The notes beneath the pieces were generated by a model. It was not told the DNA's origin and did not search any database. It saw only the letters and a program-made list of their open reading frames with translations. A stretch of DNA of 10,641 nucleotides from assembly GCA_964569765.1 (NCBI GenBank), contig CAZMVY010000178.1, forward strand, positions 1 to 10,641. The letters run 5' to 3'. Made by a program: the position numbers and the translations under genes. This DNA is from CAZMVY01 sp964569765. GTDB taxonomy: Bacteria > Planctomycetota > Phycisphaerae > UBA1845 > PWPN01. Positions 6,965-10,641 of this stretch are shown in pieces; the first letter of the stretch is position 1, and each line of letters opens with the position of its first letter.

Positions 6965-6993
6965 TTGCGGCCGGGGACCGATGAGAGTAGAGT
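6965..6993 (+). promoter_or_regulatory. Candidate promoter for the small lipoprotein gene
   Basis: TTGCGG (6965-6970), 17 nt, then TAGAGT (6988-6993). The start would be near 7000, about 58 nt before the ATG at 7058. Its -35 hexamer lies six bases from that of the divergent hisF promoter. Confidence 0.35.
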
Positions 6994-7057
6994 CTGGGCG
7001 TTCGTTCGGACGGAAACCGGGCTCAGCGCGAAACCTGTGTGAACGAGGACAGTGAGG

Positions 7058-7372
7058 ATGAAAGCGACGTTGTTTGTAGCGGTGTGCCTGCTGATCGCGG
7101 GTTGCGGCGGGGTCTCAGTGGACACGGTAACGCCGCCGGTCGGCGACCCGACCAAGGTCACCCCGGCGATCCGAGCGGCGTGCGGAACGAAGGCGACGGA
7201 TGCGCAGCTCGCGGAGCTCATAGCCGCGGTCGAGGCCGATCGTGATTCCGGCTTTACCAAGGCCGAGGCGCTGGCCAGTGTTTCGGAAACGTGCAGTCAG
7301 AATCCGGAGTCGGCCGCCAGGTGCGAGACCTGCATGGATGCGATCGTCAACTCGGTGTATGGGCCGTCGTGA
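7058..7372 (+). CDS. Small cysteine-containing lipoprotein, function unknown
   Basis: A protein of 104 aa. A short signal sequence (1-15) ends in a lipobox (IAG/C16), so the mature protein should be lipid-anchored at Cys16. Four further cysteines (C42, C79, C89, C92, the last two as CETC) could form two disulfides or bind a ligand. The middle (about 48-75) is predicted helical by its Ala/Glu/Leu pattern, and the C-terminus ends CMDAIVNSVYG. I do not recognise a named family. GAGGA (7045-7049) is eight nt before the ATG at 7058; a GTG at 7052 is in frame but too close to that site. It is divergent from hisF and convergent with the isomerase gene, so it appears to be a single-gene unit. It may be a general cell-envelope protein unrelated to the sugar genes. 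Confidence 0.75.
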   Translation: MKATLFVAVCLLIAGCGGVSVDTVTPPVGDPTKVTPAIRAACGTKATDAQLAELIAAVEADRDSGFTKAEALASVSETCSQNPESAARCETCMDAIVNSVYGPS

Positions 7373-7426
7373 GGCCGGCTGCGGCGCGATTGACGACGGA
7401 CGGCGGAGGGGCATGCCCGTGTCGGC

Positions 7427-8413
7427 TCAGATCTTCTCCATCTGCGCCTTGACGTAGTCGCGAGCGCGGGCGACGTCCTGGATGCCCAGGTGCTCGATGA
7501 CAAGATCGAGCGGCCTGTCGAGCCCGGCGAGGAGGCGGAGGTAGAGGGGGTAGTCGAGTTCGCCGAGGCCGGCGGCGGGCAGATCGGGGCCTTTCTCCGA
7601 CCGCTTCACGTCCTTGGCGTGCGCCAGCACCGTCTGCCGGCCGACGCGTTTGAAGATTTCCTCGAGCATGGGCTTCATCTTCGGGAGGTCCTCGTTGCGG
7701 AAGTAGTTGCACGGATCCATCGTCAGTCTGAGCGATGGGGAGTCGATGTCGCGAAACAGTTGCTCGGTCCGTTCCACCGAGCAGATCACATTTCGCCAGT
7801 AGGTCTCAATGGCGATGACGGCCTTGGTCTTCTCGGCGGCCCGGACGAGTTTCTCGAAGGCGGCGCGGCAGGCCTCGTAACCCTTCTTCGTGAAGTTCTC
7901 GGGTGACTCCATGAACTCCGACTGCGTGTTGTACGTCCCGGTCTCGGTCGAGATGATCGGGCAGCCGAATCGCTTCCAGTTCTTGATCAGCAGGTCCATC
8001 CGGTCTTCGCCGCGCCTCCGCTTCGCGGGGTCCGGGTCGATGACGTTGTAGTAGCCGTAGAGCCCCGCGATGCGGATGTCGTTTCGTTCGAGGCACGTGG
8101 TGATCTTCTTGAGAACGTCCCAGTCCGGCCTGAGCGGATCGAAGGCTACGTCCTTGAAACGGTAGTCGAAGACGACACAGGAGAAGCCGTCTTGCCTGAT
8201 CCGTTTCGCGGCCTCTTCGAGCGGCAGGTCGGCGTAGACGCTCGTGAAGATGCCGAGTGTCAGGTTCTTCTTGGCCTTCGCCCTGAGGTCGGGCGCGGCC
8301 CTCTCGGCGGCGATCGCGGGCCAGGCGGGCAGGGCGATGACGGCGGCGCCGGCGCCGGCGGCCTTGAGGATCTGTCTGCGGGTCATGTTTGTTGATATCT
8401 GACGGCGATTCAT
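7427..8413 (-). CDS. Tat-exported sugar phosphate isomerase/epimerase-like protein (xylose isomerase-like TIM barrel)
   Basis: A protein of 328 aa. Two twin-arginine pairs occur near the start (R3-R4 and TRRQILK, 11-17), followed by a hydrophobic stretch and an AIAA/E cleavage region (about 34-37). The mature part is an AP-endonuclease-2/xylose-isomerase-like barrel of about 290 aa. Expected divalent-metal ligands are visible: E203 (AIETYW), D233 (MDPCN), H265 (LAHAKD) and E307 (VIEHLG). LGELDYPLYL (283-292) is a common family motif. The substrate is unknown; relatives isomerise or epimerise ketoses, inosose or sugar phosphates. GGAGG (8419-8423) five nt upstream sets the start at 8413, although the internal Met10 would begin the better Tat motif. 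It is convergent with the lipoprotein gene and downstream of a transporter in the same orientation, 231 bp away. Confidence 0.85.
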   Translation of the reverse strand: MNRRQISTNMTRRQILKAAGAGAAVIALPAWPAIAAERAAPDLRAKAKKNLTLGIFTSVYADLPLEEAAKRIRQDGFSCVVFDYRFKDVAFDPLRPDWDVLKKITTCLERNDIRIAGLYGYYNVIDPDPAKRRRGEDRMDLLIKNWKRFGCPIISTETGTYNTQSEFMESPENFTKKGYEACRAAFEKLVRAAEKTKAVIAIETYWRNVICSVERTEQLFRDIDSPSLRLTMDPCNYFRNEDLPKMKPMLEEIFKRVGRQTVLAHAKDVKRSEKGPDLPAAGLGELDYPLYLRLLAGLDRPLDLVIEHLGIQDVARARDYVKAQMEKI

Positions 8414-8478
8414 GGCTACCTCCGATCCCTTTGTTCCGGGTGCGCCTTACGCGCCTCGTCGTCGCGTCTTTGCGCTTG

Positions 8479-8507
8479 ATGCTACCGGCGTGACGGGGCC
8501 TTGTCGA
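8479..8507 (-). promoter_or_regulatory. Candidate promoter for the isomerase-like gene
   Basis: On the minus strand, TCGACA (8502-8507, five of six consensus) and TAGCAT (8479-8484, four of six) with a 17-nt spacer. The start would be near 8472, about 59 nt before the ATG. It suggests the gene can be transcribed separately from the transporter. Confidence 0.42.
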
Positions 8508-8544
8508 GATTCCTGTCGGGCGATGGGGCGTCCGCGCGTCGAGC

Positions 8545-8584
8545 AGCCAGATTCTTCGTCGCTGCGCTCCTCAGAATGACGGGC
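8545..8584. repeat. Interspersed-repeat-like intergenic sequence
   Basis: The core GATTCTTCGTCGCTGCGCTC followed by CTCAGAATGACGG, in the 231-bp spacer between the transporter and the isomerase, resembles from memory a short intergenic sequence seen scattered through many bacterial and metagenomic assemblies (the 'ATTCTGAGGAGCGCAGCGACGA' type). ATTCT and AGAAT form imperfect inverted ends. Only one copy is present here, so the repeat nature cannot be shown from this window. Confidence 0.45.
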
Positions 8585-8644
8585 AGTGCTGTCGATGCCT
8601 CGTAGGAGACAGGCGCAGAAGGGGCGGACTCGCGCCGCGGGATT

Positions 8645-10006
8645 CTACTCGCGGGCCTTTACCCGCCAGAGCGACGTGGCCAGGATGAGGGAAAGGACTG
8701 ACGAGCCGATCCAGAAGAGGATCGGCTGGGTAAAGTCATAGTGGCGGATTCCGTCCACGACGGTCTCGGCGCGGTGGATCAGATATCCGCTGATCCGCTC
8801 CTGAATCGCGGCGAAGGAATAACTGAATACGCCGGTCAGGCCGATCGCGGCACCGGCCGCTTTCTTCGGCACGATATCCACGGCAAACAATCCACCCAGC
8901 ACGGCCAGAAGACCGCTCAAAGTGAATCCATACAGCGTAAAGGCGGCGGTCAGGAGCACCGGATGACCGGGCGGGCTGAAGAAGATCACCAGCAGCGAGA
9001 GGACCTCGAGGATCCCGTAGATCAGCGTGACGGGCGGGCGGCGGGTGTGGAAGAGCGTGTCCGAGATGAATCCGTAGGCGACACAACCGCCGATGCCGGC
9101 GAGCGTGTTGAAGCCCAGGATGCCGCCCGCCTGGACGAGGGAATAGCCCTTGGCCTCCTGCAGATAAAACACCCCCCAACTGTTGATGGCGTACCGGGTG
9201 ACGTACATCGTACCGCTGGCCAGACAGATGACCCACAGCGCGGGCAGCTTGAGGATCTGAAACTGGACGTTGCCGCCCTCCGCAGGGCAGGTGGTAGGCG
9301 AGGCCGCCGGCTCAGTTGCCGGAACCCCGTGCGGGTCTTGCCAGACCGCCACGGGGGGCAGGCCCATGGCCTCCGGCCGATCTCTCATGAGGATATAGAC
9401 GCCGATCGCAACGAAGATGCAGAAAACGCCGGGCCCGATGAACCCCGCGTGCCACCCCCACAGGCTTACCAGCGCAGCCGTTCCCACAAAGGTCAGCCCC
9501 TCGCCGATCGAGTGCGACGCGCTCCAGATGCCGTACCATCGACCTCGCTCCTTCGCGCCGAACCAGCGCGCGAGCGAAACAATCGCCGAAGGGGCGCCGA
9601 ATCCCTGAAACCAGCCGTTGAATCCCCAGAGGATCGCCCAGAGCCAGTAGGAGGCCCACGTGCCCATGATGAGATTGACGAGGGCCGAGAGCAGGACGCC
9701 CGTGGCAAAGAACTTCTTGAGATTGGCGTGGTCGGCCAGGAATCCGTTGACGAGCCGCCCGATCGCATAGCCCCAGAAAATCCACGAACCGATCCGGCCC
9801 AATTCGTCCGCGTGGAAGATCCCTTCGTCGATCAGGGGCTTCTTCACGACGGACATGGCGAGCCGGCAGGTGTAGAGGCATCCGTAGCCGAAGAGGCCGG
9901 CGATAACGAGCGACATCCGGCTTTGTCGGTAGAGCTGATCGATCCGCTGCGGGTCTCGAATCCGGGGGGCGTCGGGGCCGGTGGCGAAGAAACGTAGCGG
10001 GTTGAT
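8645..10006 (-). CDS. OPA-family (GlpT/UhpT-like) MFS transporter, apparent AUC start codon
   Basis: A 12-helix inner-membrane transporter of the organophosphate:phosphate antiporter family, 453 aa from 10006 or 423 aa from the first ATG at 9916. Numbered from 10006, the residues known for E. coli GlpT fall almost in register: R48 (YTCR; GlpT R45), H165 (SASH; GlpT H165) and R271 (VTRYAINSW; GlpT R269). KERGRWYGIW (153-162) and GYAIGRLVNGFLADH (79-93) are also family hallmarks. The stretch before 9916 (LRFFATGP...IRDPQRIDQLYRQSR) matches the GlpT cytoplasmic N-terminus, so it is coding. No ATG, GTG, TTG or CTG exists between the in-frame TGA and 9916; ATC at 10004-10006 sits six nt after AAAGGAG. 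Likely cargo is a sugar phosphate or other organic anion exchanged for phosphate; the substrate is not readable from the sequence. Confidence 0.9.
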   Translation of the reverse strand: MNPLRFFATGPDAPRIRDPQRIDQLYRQSRMSLVIAGLFGYGCLYTCRLAMSVVKKPLIDEGIFHADELGRIGSWIFWGYAIGRLVNGFLADHANLKKFFATGVLLSALVNLIMGTWASYWLWAILWGFNGWFQGFGAPSAIVSLARWFGAKERGRWYGIWSASHSIGEGLTFVGTAALVSLWGWHAGFIGPGVFCIFVAIGVYILMRDRPEAMGLPPVAVWQDPHGVPATEPAASPTTCPAEGGNVQFQILKLPALWVICLASGTMYVTRYAINSWGVFYLQEAKGYSLVQAGGILGFNTLAGIGGCVAYGFISDTLFHTRRPPVTLIYGILEVLSLLVIFFSPPGHPVLLTAAFTLYGFTLSGLLAVLGGLFAVDIVPKKAAGAAIGLTGVFSYSFAAIQERISGYLIHRAETVVDGIRHYDFTQPILFWIGSSVLSLILATSLWRVKARE

Positions 10007-10012
10007 CGGCGG

Positions 10013-10019
10013 CTCCTTT
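10013..10019 (-). promoter_or_regulatory. Strong Shine-Dalgarno placed before an AUC codon
   Basis: AAAGGAG on the minus strand is followed by CCGCCG and then ATC (10004-10006). It is the only good ribosome site near the transporter start, and the ATG at 9916 has none, so it argues for initiation at the ATC or for a base change from ATG. Confidence 0.7.
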
Positions 10020-10089
10020 CACGACGGCCGACAACGGGCGCGATATCCCCGGAACACGGGCCGGGGTCCGGGGGGCCGTGCGGTGAGTC

Positions 10090-10118
10090 AACGTACACGT
10101 CACCTCGCTGTCGGTCAA
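10090..10118 (-). promoter_or_regulatory. Weak candidate promoter for the transporter
   Basis: On the minus strand, TTGACC (10113-10118) and TACGTT (10090-10095) with a 17-nt spacer. The -35 is good and the -10 poor (three of six). Confidence 0.25.
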
Positions 10119-10177
10119 TTCGCGGCGGAAGTCGAGCGACAGGAGTGCATGCTGTCTTCGGCGGCGGGATCGGATTT

Positions 10178-10296
10178 GTGTGCCATGGCTTCACGCGGTT
10201 CGCGCAGTCGTGGGCCGCGGGTAGCCATGCCGACGCCGACACAAACATGCCTGCCCGTCGAGTGACTTCGTCGCTCGCCGTGAAGGCATGGCACAC
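10178..10296. repeat. 119-bp element bounded by 17-bp inverted repeats
   Basis: GTGTGCCATGGCTTCAC (10178-10194) and GTGAAGGCATGGCACAC (10280-10296) are inverted repeats matching at 16 of 17 positions, around 85 nt. Next to the right arm lies an inner hairpin, CGAGTGAC/GTCGCTCG with a TTC loop (10259-10277, one G-T pair). It could be a miniature mobile element, an interspersed planctomycete repeat or a structured RNA. No target-site duplication is evident at the ends. Confidence 0.6.
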
Positions 10297-10402
10297 GGCG
10301 CTCGGCGGGGGCTGCAGGGGCTTACTCGTCCGGTTATCATGAGGCGTCCAGGGGCGATGGGGGTTCGGTCGGGGCGGCGGAACCGCGTTGAATCGGGATC
10401 GC

Positions 10403-10420
10403 CACTGCGCGAGGGCAGTG
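10403..10420 (+). other. Small hairpin upstream of the Tat-protein gene
   Basis: CACTGC and GCAGTG form a perfect 6-bp stem with a 6-nt loop, about 62 nt before the ATG at 10483. It could be an operator half-site pair or a leader structure. Chance occurrence is also possible. Confidence 0.25.
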
Positions 10421-10482
10421 ACACACGGCTGCAAGTCTGGTTCGTCGGTCGGCGGATCGCGAGGAACGAAAGGAGGTTCCAC

Positions 10483-10641
10483 ATGTGTGCGAACGGACAC
10501 GAGCAAGGTCTTGGCGATCGCTGCATCGGCGGGATTACGCGCCGCGGGTTCCTCGGCGGGCTCGGCGGGGCGGCGGCGCTTGGCGCGGTCGCGGTGCGGG
10601 CGGCGTCGCAGGCCCCGGCGGCGGCATCGAGCGATACGGGC
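10483..10641 (+). CDS. Start of a Tat-exported protein, identity unknown (cut by window edge)
   Basis: Fifty-three codons run to the window end without a stop. AAAGGAGG (10469-10476) lies six nt before the ATG, an excellent ribosome site. The product opens with a polar stretch and then TRRGFLGGLGGAAALG (residues 19-34), a twin-arginine signal with a Gly/Ala-rich hydrophobic core, followed by an Ala-rich region (RAASQAPAAASS) where cleavage is likely. None of the mature domain is visible, so no function can be given. Similar Tat starts occur on planctomycete oxidoreductases, sulfatases, isomerase-like barrels and DUF1501 proteins. It is divergent from the transporter, across the spacer that holds the inverted-repeat element. 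Confidence 0.8.
   Translation, partial: MCANGHEQGLGDRCIGGITRRGFLGGLGGAAALGAVAVRAASQAPAAASSDTG

Larger units (their letters stand above)
10020..10482. other. Divergent intergenic region, about 460 bp
   Basis: The spacer between the transporter (minus) and a Tat-exported protein (plus). No credible gene is seen. It holds a weak minus-strand promoter candidate, a 119-bp inverted-repeat element and a small hairpin, each listed separately. The remainder is GC-rich without obvious pattern. The plus-strand promoter was not identified; TATCAT at 10335-10340 is a fair -10 hexamer but lacks a matching -35. Confidence 0.6.

Noticed and set aside
7409..7418. Perfect palindrome GGGCATGCCC between convergent genes
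   Set aside because: Too short for a terminator (3-bp stem with a 4-nt loop) and no T tract; may be chance in GC-rich DNA.
8741..9997. Open plus-strand frame of 418 codons opposite the transporter
   Set aside because: Antisense to a well-supported 12-helix transporter; the product is charged and repetitive with no domain motifs.
9844..10506. Open minus-strand frame of 220 codons across the divergent spacer
   Set aside because: No ribosome site, Pro/Arg-rich, overlaps the transporter start out of frame and the inverted-repeat element; the CHAFT/KPWHT pieces come from the repeat arms.

Overview
The window is GC-rich bacterial DNA with no rRNA, tRNA, CRISPR array or transposase. Its gene types point to a planctomycete or another PVC-group bacterium. 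These types are Tat-exported Gfo/Idh/MocA oxidoreductases, a Tat-exported xylose-isomerase-like TIM barrel, secreted glycan-active proteins, an OPA-type transporter and a tiny lipoprotein. That assignment rests on protein style alone. A run of 10 Ns at 5919-5928 shows the sequence is a scaffolded assembly, probably metagenomic.

Left part (1-4381): two secreted glycan-active genes on the minus strand are translationally coupled. They are a BNR_4/ulvan-lyase-like seven-bladed-propeller protein and a GH29 alpha-L-fucosidase cut by the window edge. A divergent plus-strand gene encodes a 693-aa secreted protein of unrecognised, possibly glycosidase-like, family. Both directions have candidate promoters in the roughly 400-bp spacer.

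Middle (4382-6958): a minus-strand operon starts at a near-consensus promoter (6930-6958). It encodes a HisF-like cyclase with unusual active-site loops, then the beginning of a Tat-exported protein that runs into the N gap, then a Gfo/Idh/MocA oxidoreductase. The oxidoreductase's Tat signal is separated from its body by an apparent 1-nt deletion. The two gene starts and the junctions before them are direct repeats of each other, which probably explains why assembly broke here.

Right part (6959-10641): a small Cys-rich lipoprotein is transcribed divergently from hisF. Then come, on the minus strand, a Tat-exported sugar isomerase/epimerase-like protein and an OPA-family transporter. The transporter's N-terminus matches GlpT only if translation begins at an AUC codon placed 6 nt after a strong Shine-Dalgarno. 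A 463-bp spacer holding a 119-bp inverted-repeat element leads to the start of another Tat-exported protein that leaves the window.

Taken together, the genes suggest outer-surface or periplasmic breakdown of an acidic, deoxysugar-containing (fucose or rhamnose) glycan, with oxidation or isomerisation of released sugars outside the cytoplasm and uptake by a transporter. This pathway is inference. I see no clearly new defence or mobile system. The points most worth checking are the AUC start, the frameshift and hidden paralog at the gap, the atypical HisF, and the inverted-repeat element.
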